This document shows positions 1 through 5,895 of a stretch of 9,744 nucleotides of DNA, piece by piece. Location: the NCBI GenBank assembly GCA_030637135.1, contig DAOVVO010000049.1, positions 1 to 9,744 on the forward strand, written 5' to 3'. The stretch is from Nitrospirota bacterium (GTDB taxonomy: Bacteria; Nitrospirota; Thermodesulfovibrionia; UBA6902; BMS3Bbin08). The translations under genes and the position numbers were made by a program. Each line of letters opens with the position of its first letter. The stretch's first letter is position 1. Under the pieces are notes generated by a model, which was not told the DNA's origin, made no database searches, and saw only the letters and a program-made list of their open reading frames with translations.

Positions 1-1
1 C

Positions 2-124
2 GCGGAAGGCTATCTTGCTGTTATAGAAAAAGGTTTAAAAATACCTCATGACAGGGAATTTACGATTATTGGACTTAATGACTTTACGCGTATTAAACAA
101 TACCTTACTAAAATAACAAAATAG
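2..124 (+). CDS. C-terminal fragment of an unidentified protein
   Basis: An open frame enters from the left edge and ends at a TAG at 122-124, giving 40 residues that begin AEGYLAVIEKGLKIP and end YLTKITK. I do not recognise the family. The stretch EKGLKIPHDREFTIIGLND superficially recalls the 'GL-IP-D-GF-D' segment of LacI-type sugar-binding regulators. Those proteins continue for several tens of residues after that motif, while this one stops about 13 residues later, so that assignment is not supported. The frame is believed to be coding because the residue composition is sensible and because it ends exactly at a hairpin that looks like a shared end-of-transcript signal. It is convergent with the minus-strand thrC block. 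The start and most of the protein lie outside the window. Confidence 0.5.
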   Translation, partial: AEGYLAVIEKGLKIPHDREFTIIGLNDFTRIKQYLTKITK

Positions 125-141
125 GGACAGCTATCCCTATT
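108..141 (-). terminator. Rho-independent terminator of the minus-strand hom-thrC block
   Basis: Perfect 8-bp inverted repeat: AATAGGGA at 120-127 and TCCCTATT at 134-141, with a 6-nt loop. Read on the minus strand the stem is followed by TTGTTATTTT, a good U-rich tail, 84 bp beyond the stop of the last gene of the minus block (225). On the plus strand the stem overlaps the stop codon of the partial gene, but its downstream tail (TAATGTCCTTT) is less U-rich, so bidirectional use is possible but weaker. Energy was not computed. Confidence 0.6.
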
Positions 142-224
142 AATGTCCTTTCAAGGCTAAATTTGGAAACAACTGTAAGATTGGATTTGTGCTCTTCAAT
201 TTGAAGTGTAAATGCAGATAAACT

Positions 225-1295
225 CTAATCTATGCAGCACCCTCTCAGGATATCTTCTAAATCAGAGAGTGTCGGTTCTATCCTGATGGGTTCCTTGGAA
301 TTTTTAAAGGCACTGTCAGGGTCTTTCAGGCCGTTACCGGTCAGGGTACAGACAACCGTATCCCCACTGGAAAAATAGTTTTGCTGTGCAAGTTTTATTA
401 CGCCTGCAAGTGACGCAGCAGATGCAGGCTCGCAGAAGATTCCTTCGCTTGATGCTATAAATTTATAGGCCTCCAGGATTTCATCATCTGTAACAGCCTC
501 TATTTTCCCTCCTGACTCGTCTCGTGCAGCCACCGCTGCTTTCCAGCCGGCGGGATTACCTATACGTATTGCGGTAGCAAAAGTCTCAGGCTTATCAACC
601 GGATGCCCGAGCACTATGGGCGCTGCACCTGCCGCCTGGAAGCCGAGCATTGTGGGAAGCGAATGAATCTTCCCGGCTGAATGGTATTCTTTATACCCCT
701 GCCAGTAGGCGGTTATATTCCCTGCATTTCCGACCGGAAGAGCGTGATAGACAGGGGCACTTCCCATTTGATCGCACACTTCAAATGCTGCCGTCTTCTG
801 ACCCTCTATCCTAAAGGGATTCAGAGAATTTACAAGAACAAGAGGATGTTTTGCAGCGATTTCCTTAACCATCCCCAGTGCATCATCAAAATTGCCATCA
901 ACCTGAATCACCATTGCACCGTGTATCATTGCCTGGGCGAGTTTTCCCATCGCTATCTTCCCTTCAGGGATAAGAACTACGCAGGGTATGTTTGCCTTCG
1001 CAGCATATGCAGATGCAGATGCTGACGTATTCCCTGTTGAAGCACAGATAACTGCTCTTGCGTTCTCTTCCGCTGCCTTTGAAATGGCGAGTGTCATTCC
1101 ACGGTCTTTAAATGAACCGGTTGGATTGGCACCTTCATATTTGAGATATAAATGAATGTTTTTGGTTAGTTTCCGTGCTAAGCTTTCAGCTTTAATGAGC
1201 GGGGTAGAACCCTCTTGTAAGGTAATAATCGGGGTACTATGTGATACCGGAAGAAAATCTTTATACTTTTCGATTATTCCTCGCCATACTGCCAT
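225..1295 (-). CDS. thrC: Threonine synthase, short form (paralogue 1)
   Basis: This 356-residue fold-type II PLP enzyme converts O-phosphohomoserine to threonine and phosphate in the cytoplasm. It matches the family's short form over its whole length. Visible motifs are the substrate segment EGSTPLI (28-34), the PLP-lysine segment GSFKDRG with Lys63, CASTGNTSAS (84-93), the phosphate-binding glycine loop PVGNAGN (187-193), EGIFCEPASAAS near 284-295 and LTGNGLKD near 318-325. All key elements look intact. The ATG lies two bases after the stop of the NIL gene, with a GAAGGTGA stretch a little upstream, so translation is probably coupled. It is the last gene before the terminator at 108-141. 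What is odd is that a second, longer threonine synthase lies three genes upstream in the same direction. This copy is the more canonical ThrC by its glycine loop. Either copy could have diverged to use another nucleophile, such as sulfide delivered by the nearby carrier protein, but this is inference. Confidence 0.9.
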   Translation of the reverse strand: MAVWRGIIEKYKDFLPVSHSTPIITLQEGSTPLIKAESLARKLTKNIHLYLKYEGANPTGSFKDRGMTLAISKAAEENARAVICASTGNTSASASAYAAKANIPCVVLIPEGKIAMGKLAQAMIHGAMVIQVDGNFDDALGMVKEIAAKHPLVLVNSLNPFRIEGQKTAAFEVCDQMGSAPVYHALPVGNAGNITAYWQGYKEYHSAGKIHSLPTMLGFQAAGAAPIVLGHPVDKPETFATAIRIGNPAGWKAAVAARDESGGKIEAVTDDEILEAYKFIASSEGIFCEPASAASLAGVIKLAQQNYFSSGDTVVCTLTGNGLKDPDSAFKNSKEPIRIEPTLSDLEDILRGCCID

Positions 1296-1297
1296 AA

Positions 1298-1534
1298 TTA
1301 TTCTATTAAATCACCTTCCACGAATTCCACCTCTACCCCTTTTTGCTTCAATGACTCAACACCGTTTTTCAGGTTTTCCTCTGCACCCTCAAGTTCCAGA
1401 ATCATTTCTCCAATGGTATCGGTAACCCGTGCTCTTCTTATGTTTGGCATGATATCATATTTTTTTGCCATGTTAAAAATAACAGGTTCTTTAATAAGAT
1501 GTTGCGGGAATGTCAGTCTCACTCTGTATTTCAT
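1298..1534 (-). CDS. Stand-alone NIL-domain protein
   Basis: A 78-residue protein, MKYRVRLTFP to VEFVEGDLIE, that consists of one NIL domain (ferredoxin-like beta-alpha-beta fold). This domain is best known as the C-terminal methionine-sensing domain of the MetN ABC-transporter ATPase. The start of the domain is typical: V-x-L-x-F-P, then an 'EPVIFNMAKKYDIMPNI' helix region, the strand 'RRARVTDTIGEMILEL', and a second helix ending 'KGVEVEF'. No ATPase, membrane segment or ferredoxin cysteines are present. Stand-alone or ferredoxin-fused NIL proteins occur in anaerobes near sulfur amino-acid genes. Here the gene sits between a sulfur carrier and a threonine synthase, which fits a small-molecule sensor or accessory role in sulfur amino-acid synthesis. 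The start is well fixed by GGAAGGAGG a few bases before the ATG. It lies 21 bp after the carrier gene and 2 bp before thrC. Confidence 0.8.
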   Translation of the reverse strand: MKYRVRLTFPQHLIKEPVIFNMAKKYDIMPNIRRARVTDTIGEMILELEGAEENLKNGVESLKQKGVEVEFVEGDLIE

Positions 1535-1555
1535 CCGTTCCTCCTTCCATGTTAT

Positions 1556-1837
1556 TTATAGAAAACAGCCTCCTGCTATTGCAGGGACAATAGAAACCTC
1601 GTCTCCGTCTTTTACCTCTGTATTTTCGCTTTTAAGAAACCGTATATCTTCCTCATTTACATATACATTAACAAACCTCCTTATCTTGCCACCATCAGAT
1701 ATCCTTTCTCCGAGCCCAGGGTATTTTCTGTCCAGAGCATTAATGAGTTCTATAACAGTTCCTGACTCACCTTCTACCTCATCTTTGCCTTGTGTTAATC
1801 TCTGAAGCGGCACGGGTATTTTTACTTTGACAGCCAT
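1556..1837 (-). CDS. CysO/MoaD/ThiS-family sulfur carrier with masked C terminus (GG-Cys-Phe-Leu)
   Basis: This is a 93-residue beta-grasp, ubiquitin-like protein. It resembles the CysO-type carriers (as in mycobacteria and cyanobacteria) more than MoaD or ThiS: the start MAVKVKIPVPLQRLT, the middle segment KIRRFVNVYVNEEDIRFL (51-68) and the end DGDEVSIVPAIAGG are characteristic. Family members normally end in a Gly-Gly that is adenylated by an E1-like enzyme and then thiocarboxylated. Here Gly89-Gly90 are followed by Cys91-Phe92-Leu93 before a TAA stop. The carrier therefore cannot be activated until these three residues are removed. A Cys-Phe extension removed by a JAMM-type protease is known for QbsE in thioquinolobactin synthesis. 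No such protease gene is seen in the window. A near-perfect Shine-Dalgarno site precedes the ATG. The gene is 23 bp downstream of the long-form thrC, an arrangement I recall also from cyanobacteria. Likely partners are the MoeB-like enzyme at 3255-4055 and one of the PLP enzymes. Confidence 0.85.
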   Translation of the reverse strand: MAVKVKIPVPLQRLTQGKDEVEGESGTVIELINALDRKYPGLGERISDGGKIRRFVNVYVNEEDIRFLKSENTEVKDGDEVSIVPAIAGGCFL

Positions 1838-1842
1838 TGGTC

Positions 1843-1855
1843 ATCACCTCCTTTT
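1843..1855 (-). promoter_or_regulatory. Very strong Shine-Dalgarno site of the sulfur-carrier gene
   Basis: On the minus strand the spacer between thrC and the carrier gene reads AAAAGGAGGTGAT followed by GACCA and the ATG at 1837. AAGGAGGTGAT is essentially a full complement of the 16S rRNA 3' end. It fixes the carrier start and suggests that the small carrier is made at a higher rate than its neighbours. Confidence 0.7.
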
Positions 1856-1860
1856 AAACT

Positions 1861-3105
1861 CTAACCCTTGGTTCCTTCTATTTTTTTCAGGGCTTCTTCA
1901 AATGATAATAAATTAGGCTTTATATGATACGGTTGCATGGTGTGTCCATGTAATGCCTCTTGAGTCTTAAGACCATTACCTGTAATGCATAGTACCGTTG
2001 AACTGTCTTCTTTGATATAACCCTGTTTTTTAAGCTTTATAGCCGAAGCAAGGGTTACACCACCGGCTGTTTCTGTAAATATCCCCTCGGTCCTTGCGAG
2101 CAATTTTATACACTCAATAATTTCTGTATCTGATACATCCTCGCCAAAACCACCGCTTTCCTTTACCACCTGAGTTGCATAAAATCCATCTGCAGGATTG
2201 CCAATCGCAAGGGACTTTGCAACGGTATCCGGCTTAACAGGTTTAATGACATCTATATCTTTTTTTATTGCAGTTATAATAGGTGAACAACCTGTTGCCT
2301 GAGCAGCAAATACTTTTGTCTTTATGCCGTCGATGAGTCCTATTATGTTCATTTCTTTAAAGCTTTTCCATATTTTGGTCATAAGCGACCCGCTCGCACA
2401 GGGTACTACTATGTTGTCAGGGGTACGCCATCCAAGTTGCTCTATAATTTCAAATCCATGCGTCTTAGACCCTTCAGCATAAAACGGCCTGATATTTATA
2501 TTTACAAAAGCCCATTTGTATTTATTTGCAACCTCGCTGCAAAGCCTGTTGACTTCATCATAGTTGCCATCGACAGCAATCAGGTTAGGCTCATAAACAA
2601 GTGAAGCGATTATTTTACTGTATTCAAGCGTTGCAGGTATAAATATAAATCTCTTAAATCCTGCTTTTGCCCCCTGAGCAGAAACAGAATGTGCAAGATT
2701 GCCGGTCGATGCACATGCCACAGTGTTAAATTTAAATTCCCTTGCCTTTGCGAGAGCTACTGCTACCACCCTGTCTTTAAAGGATAGTGTAGGATGTGAT
2801 ACTGAATCATCCTTGATATAAAGCTCTTTTATTCCAATAAATCTTGCAAGGTTATCAGCCTTTATCAATGGAGTAAATCCAGTATACAAGGCATCCGAAG
2901 GTTCACCTTCTATCGGTAAGAGCTCTCTATATCGCCATAAATTCTGAGGTCTTGTTTCAATTTTTTCCCTTGTCATAGTCTTTTTAATGCGGTCATAATC
3001 ATAGGCCACCTCAAGAGGACCAAAGCAAAATTCACATACATAGATAGGCTCAAGAGGATATTCTCTCTCACATTCTCTGCATTTCAACGCTTTTACAAGA
3101 CTCAT
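1861..3105 (-). CDS. thrC: Threonine synthase, long zinc-ribbon form (paralogue 2)
   Basis: A cytoplasmic fold-type II PLP enzyme of about 414-418 residues, of the long threonine-synthase type seen in archaea and cyanobacteria. Numbering from the upstream ATG at 3117: an N-terminal zinc-ribbon-like pair CREC (13-16) and CEFC (28-31), TGFTPLI (79-85), the PLP-lysine motif TLSFKDR with Lys114, CASTGN (135-140), the phosphate-loop region PCASGSLMTKIW (239-250), and CITGNGLKT near the C terminus. The CASGS loop differs from the PVGNAGN loop of the other copy but is like the 'ASGS' loop of cyanobacterial ThrC. The ATG at 3105 is preferred because GGAAG stands five bases before it, whereas the ATG at 3117 has an AGG directly against it. 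The gene opens the thrC-carrier-NIL-thrC sub-operon after a gap of about 150 bp. It could be the true threonine synthase, or an O-phosphohomoserine enzyme that takes sulfur from the adjacent carrier; the sequence alone cannot decide. Confidence 0.88.
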   Translation of the reverse strand: MSLVKALKCRECEREYPLEPIYVCEFCFGPLEVAYDYDRIKKTMTREKIETRPQNLWRYRELLPIEGEPSDALYTGFTPLIKADNLARFIGIKELYIKDDSVSHPTLSFKDRVVAVALAKAREFKFNTVACASTGNLAHSVSAQGAKAGFKRFIFIPATLEYSKIIASLVYEPNLIAVDGNYDEVNRLCSEVANKYKWAFVNINIRPFYAEGSKTHGFEIIEQLGWRTPDNIVVPCASGSLMTKIWKSFKEMNIIGLIDGIKTKVFAAQATGCSPIITAIKKDIDVIKPVKPDTVAKSLAIGNPADGFYATQVVKESGGFGEDVSDTEIIECIKLLARTEGIFTETAGGVTLASAIKLKKQGYIKEDSSTVLCITGNGLKTQEALHGHTMQPYHIKPNLLSFEEALKKIEGTKG

Positions 3106-3254
3106 TGTATCTTCCATCCTGAGAATACTCTTTCAGGGTTTGGCATATATATTACATCCCTACATAATTCTTAAATTTTAAAATGAAATCATGAAATCCG
3201 AAATTATCCCGGGAGGAACACTGTTAATACAAATCAGTTTCTTAATCAGTTACT
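3106..3254 (-). promoter_or_regulatory. Intergenic gap between moeB and thrC with possible promoter
   Basis: A gap of about 150 bp within an otherwise closely packed minus-strand block. Read on the minus strand there is an AT-rich run with TAATAT at 3154-3149 as the best -10-like element and TTTAAG at 3175-3170 upstream, but the 15-bp spacing and weak match make this only a possible internal promoter. No clear terminator hairpin follows moeB. The gap suggests that thrC-carrier-NIL-thrC may be transcribed separately from hom-tusA-moeB. Confidence 0.25.
3183..3198. repeat. Tandem 8-bp repeat upstream of long-form thrC
   Basis: ATGAAATC is repeated twice with no spacer in the moeB-thrC gap. A second short direct repeat, AATCAGTT, occurs at 3232-3239 and 3244-3251 (12-bp period), overlapping nothing coding. 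Such short repeats may be regulator half-sites or chance in AT-rich DNA. Confidence 0.4.
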
Positions 3255-4055
3255 TTATAACGCACAGTACTCCTCAGTACTATCGGTAAGTTCCTTGATA
3301 GTCGGATTTTTACCGCATATCGCACAATCAGAATTTTTCGGTATCTTAACTCTCCTAAAGTTAACTCCCAGAGCATCGTATATTAATAACTGCCCGCAGA
3401 GCGGTTTCCCTTTTCCCAGTATTAACTTTAAAACTTCTGTTGCCTGAAGCGTTCCGACAACACCCGGGAGGACTCCAAGAACCCCTGCTTCTTGACATGA
3501 AGGCACAAGTCCTGGCGGAGGCGGAACCTCAAAAAGACACCGATAGCATGGCCCTTCACCAGGAAGTATAGTGGTTACCTGCCCCTCAAACCTCAAAATA
3601 GCCCCGCTGACAAGAGGTTTTTTGAGCATTACGCACGCATCGTTTACAAGATATCGTGTAGGAAAGTTGTCAGAACCATCAACCACTATGTCGTAGTCTT
3701 TTATTAAATCAATAATATTTTTGCTGTTGATCCTCTCTTTTATAACAGATATATTGACATCAGGATTTAATGTCTCAAATGTTTTTTTGGCAGATTCAGC
3801 CTTGTTCATGCCTAATGTTTTCGTGCTATGAGCAATCTGACGCTGTAAGTTACTCAACTCAACGTTATCGTTGTCAATGAGCGCAATATCTCCTACACCT
3901 GCTGCTGTAAGATAAAAGCCAACGGGACAACCAAGACCTCCTGCGCCCACTATGAAAACCTTTGCGCTGGATATCTTTTTTTGACCTTTACCTCCAACTT
4001 CCGGCAGGATGATGTGTCTGCTGTACCTTTGAAGTTGTTCTTCTGTGAAGTCCAT
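3255..4055 (-). CDS. moeB: MoeB/ThiF-type E1-like adenylyltransferase for a sulfur carrier
   Basis: A 266-residue E1-like enzyme that adenylates the C-terminal glycine of a ubiquitin-like sulfur carrier using ATP. Seen in order: N-terminal RYSRHIILPEVGGKGQKK, the ATP-binding loop GAGGLG (37-42), DNDNVELSNLQRQ with the conserved arginine Arg72, VDGSDNFPTRYLVND, two zinc-binding pairs CYRC (170-173) and CAIC (244-247), and SCQEAGVLGVLPG with Cys187 at the usual catalytic-cysteine position. The length and motifs match bacterial MoeB/HesA. It lacks the C-terminal rhodanese domain found in MOCS3-like relatives, so sulfur must come from another protein. Its ATG overlaps the tusA stop by one base (TAATG), implying translational coupling with a sulfur donor. 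Its likely substrate is the CysO-like carrier at 1556-1837, since no moaD/moaE or thiS/thiG genes are present. Molybdopterin or thiamine roles cannot be excluded. Confidence 0.88.
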   Translation of the reverse strand: MDFTEEQLQRYSRHIILPEVGGKGQKKISSAKVFIVGAGGLGCPVGFYLTAAGVGDIALIDNDNVELSNLQRQIAHSTKTLGMNKAESAKKTFETLNPDVNISVIKERINSKNIIDLIKDYDIVVDGSDNFPTRYLVNDACVMLKKPLVSGAILRFEGQVTTILPGEGPCYRCLFEVPPPPGLVPSCQEAGVLGVLPGVVGTLQATEVLKLILGKGKPLCGQLLIYDALGVNFRRVKIPKNSDCAICGKNPTIKELTDSTEEYCAL

Positions 4056-4303
4056 TAGTCTTCAACCTCTTTCCTGACATGAATAACCCAGTCATTGGGA
4101 TTAATCTTTTCTATTTTCAGGACTGTATGCCCGTAGTTAACCATAGCTTTTGGGATACTCTCTGATGCTTCAGGATAATCCAGCACTATTTCAAGAATCT
4201 GTCCAACTTCCATGCCTTCTATTGCAAGCTTTGATTTAACGAGAGTATAGGGGCACACAACCCCCTTGATATCAAGTTTTTTATCTATCTTTTGTTCTTC
4301 CAT
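4055..4303 (-). CDS. tusA: TusA-family sulfurtransferase
   Basis: A small cytoplasmic sulfur carrier of 82 residues that would hold a persulfide on a conserved cysteine. The family signature is clear: KKLDIKGVVCPYTLVKSKLAI with Cys17 in the CP motif, then the 'GQILEIVLDYPEASESIPKAMVNYGH' segment and a final beta strand. The conserved second proline of CPxP is Thr-Leu here (CPYT), a common variation in TusA-like proteins. The ATG at 4303 is chosen, four bases after the hom stop. An in-frame ATG at 4351 would overlap hom by 44 bp and add residues outside the family. The gene is overlapped by moeB at its stop, so TusA and MoeB are probably made together. In this context it most likely passes sulfur from a cysteine desulfurase or from reduced sulfur to the MoeB-activated carrier; whether that is direct is inference. 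Confidence 0.85.
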   Translation of the reverse strand: MEEQKIDKKLDIKGVVCPYTLVKSKLAIEGMEVGQILEIVLDYPEASESIPKAMVNYGHTVLKIEKINPNDWVIHVRKEVED

Positions 4304-4307
4304 ACTA

Positions 4308-5618
4308 TTATTCTTTTCCCCCCTCAACTCTGATATATACCGGGTTGCCATGCACTACGGTGAGCTTCTTAATGTTCTTCACAGCAGAAATTATATCTTT
4401 CTCCCGTGCTTTGTGCGTCATCATTACGAGTGGCACTACCTTTTCCTTGTGCCTTTCTTTTTGTATAACAGATTTTATGCTTATATTGTAATCCCCTAAA
4501 ATACCAGATATTTTCGACAAGACGCCAGGCCTATCAAGGACAGAAAACCTGAAGTAATAACTGCCCTGTATATCCTCAATCTTTTGTAATGTAAGGTTCG
4601 TTTTCCTTTGTATTCTATTACCACGAAACAAAGTGTTTGCACCTCCTTTAATGCTCCTCGCTATATCGGCTATGTCACTTATAACAGCACTCCCCGTTGG
4701 CATATCCCCTGCGCCTCGCCCGTAATAAAGTGCAGGACCAATCGCGTCTCCTTCTACATACACTGCATTAAAAACACCGTTCACATGTGATATGAGGTAT
4801 TCCTTTGGTAGCATGGTCGGATGCACTCTTAATTCGATGTCTGTATTCAGCTGTTTTGCAATTGCAAGAAGCTTAATTGTATAACCAAATTCTGATGCAA
4901 ATGCAATATCCAGCGGCGTTATTCTCGTTATCCCCTCCGTATATATCTTTTTATAAGATACTGGTATATGAAAAGATAAAGTAGCAAGTATTGCGAGTTT
5001 ATGGGCAGCGTCAGTACCATTAACATCGAGCGTTGGATCAGCTTCAGCATAACCCAGGGTTTGGGCTTCTTTGAGAGCTGTTGAAAAATCAATACCCGCC
5101 TCGGTCATCTTCGTGAGTATGTAGTTAGAGGTTCCGTTAATTATTCCGTATAGCGCCTTAATCCTGTTCCCTATTAATGCTTCCCGTATAATCTTTATTA
5201 TGGGGATACCCCCCCCAACAGATGCTTCAAACCCAATTACAACCTTATTTTTATGAGCAGCTTTAAATATATCAGACCCCTCAGACGCGAGCAGTGCTTT
5301 ATTAGCAGTAACAACGTGCTTTCCATTCCTGAGAGACCTGAGTATATATTCCTTTGCGGGATGAATACCGCCAATAAGTTCAATGACTATATCAATAGAA
5401 GGATCATCAATGACTGTTTCAGCATTTTTTACAAATACATTGCGAGGAAGCTTTAATGCCCTCTTTCTCCGAACATCGATGTCAGCAACTCTCTTCACAA
5501 CAATAGGTAATCCCAGTTTTGAAGCAAGCTCTCTATGTTTTTCAGTAAGAATCTTCACAACACCAGTCCCTACTATTCCTAAACCCAAAATGCCAACAGA
5601 CAACTGTGTTTTTTTCAA
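4308..5618 (-). CDS. hom: Homoserine dehydrogenase with C-terminal ACT domain
   Basis: This 436-residue enzyme reduces aspartate semialdehyde to homoserine with NAD(P)H, the branch point for threonine and methionine. Domains: an N-terminal Rossmann fold with GILGLGIVG (9-17), the segment VTANKALL with Lys107, EASVGGGIPI (131-140), GIINGTSNYILT (158-169), and the catalytic motif GYAEADPTLDVNGTDAAHKL (189-208) with Glu192, Asp203 and Lys207. A C-terminal ACT domain (about 354-430, beginning YYFRFSVLDRPGVLSKI) is the usual site of threonine feedback control. The start codon is TTG: on the minus strand CGAGG lies five bases upstream, and the first residues KKTQLSVGILG fit the family start. No better ATG is in frame upstream. 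It heads the block with tusA four bases downstream. Homoserine kinase is not in the window. Confidence 0.93.
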   Translation of the reverse strand: MKKTQLSVGILGLGIVGTGVVKILTEKHRELASKLGLPIVVKRVADIDVRRKRALKLPRNVFVKNAETVIDDPSIDIVIELIGGIHPAKEYILRSLRNGKHVVTANKALLASEGSDIFKAAHKNKVVIGFEASVGGGIPIIKIIREALIGNRIKALYGIINGTSNYILTKMTEAGIDFSTALKEAQTLGYAEADPTLDVNGTDAAHKLAILATLSFHIPVSYKKIYTEGITRITPLDIAFASEFGYTIKLLAIAKQLNTDIELRVHPTMLPKEYLISHVNGVFNAVYVEGDAIGPALYYGRGAGDMPTGSAVISDIADIARSIKGGANTLFRGNRIQRKTNLTLQKIEDIQGSYYFRFSVLDRPGVLSKISGILGDYNISIKSVIQKERHKEKVVPLVMMTHKAREKDIISAVKNIKKLTVVHGNPVYIRVEGGKE

Positions 5619-5695
5619 ATGTGCCTCGAATCTTTGTTTTTTTAATGCCTTAGGTTTAAAATTCTATTATTTATAACCATTTATTATGCGCTAAT

Positions 5696-5724
5696 ATTTT
5701 ATATTTATTCAAGTTTTAATTCAA
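5696..5724 (-). promoter_or_regulatory. Candidate sigma-70-type promoter of hom
   Basis: On the minus strand TTGAAT (5724-5719) is followed after 17 bases by TAAAAT (5701-5696). The start of transcription would be near 5689, giving a leader of about 70 nt before the TTG start of hom. The region is very AT-rich, so chance matches are likely. Confidence 0.4.
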
Positions 5725-5747
5725 AAAAAACACATTAATTTGAGTAC

Positions 5748-5782
5748 ATGTAATACAGCTGACAATCATATCGATATTACAT
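5748..5782. promoter_or_regulatory. Inverted repeat between divergent genes, possible operator
   Basis: Perfect 8-bp inverted repeat ATGTAATA (5748-5755) and TATTACAT (5775-5782), separated by 19 bases, near the middle of the 313-bp gene-free stretch 5619-5931. A 10-bp direct repeat ACATTAATTT occurs at 5732-5741 and 5779-5788, and TACATGTA at 5745-5752 is palindromic. The symmetry between divergent promoters suggests a regulator site. The rest of this stretch is AT-rich with no convincing gene. Confidence 0.35.
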
Positions 5783-5895
5783 TAATTTCGGTTTATTTTT
5801 ATTTACATATACACTTTTTGATCAATACTTTAAAAGTTTAAAAATAAATACTTCATCATTAAAAAACCAGTTAAAACATTATCCGAAAAAAACAG

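Noticed and set aside
2..124. Assignment of the partial left-edge gene to the LacI-type regulator family
   Set aside because: The 'GLKIP-D-IIGLND' segment is suggestive, but the protein ends about 13 residues later, far shorter than the LacI-type C terminus, and no DNA-binding region is visible.
681..1025. Open frame on the plus strand inside the short threonine synthase gene
   Set aside because: It lies wholly antisense to an intact conserved gene and its translation is rich in Cys, Arg and His with no recognisable domain. Other plus-strand frames at 1156-1805, 4266-4499, 4608-4790, 5253-5676, 7597-8202 and 8928-9164 were dismissed for the same reason.
1556..1837. Frameshift or read-through as the explanation of the CFL tail
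   Set aside because: Codon-by-codon reading gives GGC TGT TTT CTA TAA with the frame intact through the whole domain, and Cys-Phe tails have precedent in other carriers.
1556..4055. Thiamine (ThiS/ThiF) or molybdopterin (MoaD/MoeB) synthesis operon
   Set aside because: No thiG, thiH, thiE, moaA, moaC or moaE gene is in the window and the carrier matches the CysO-like subgroup. These roles are not excluded for MoeB, which can serve several carriers.
4304..4351. Longer TusA starting at the ATG at 4351
   Set aside because: It would overlap the end of hom by 44 bp and add a 16-residue segment outside the TusA domain; the ATG at 4303 lies four bases after the hom stop and fits normal operon spacing.
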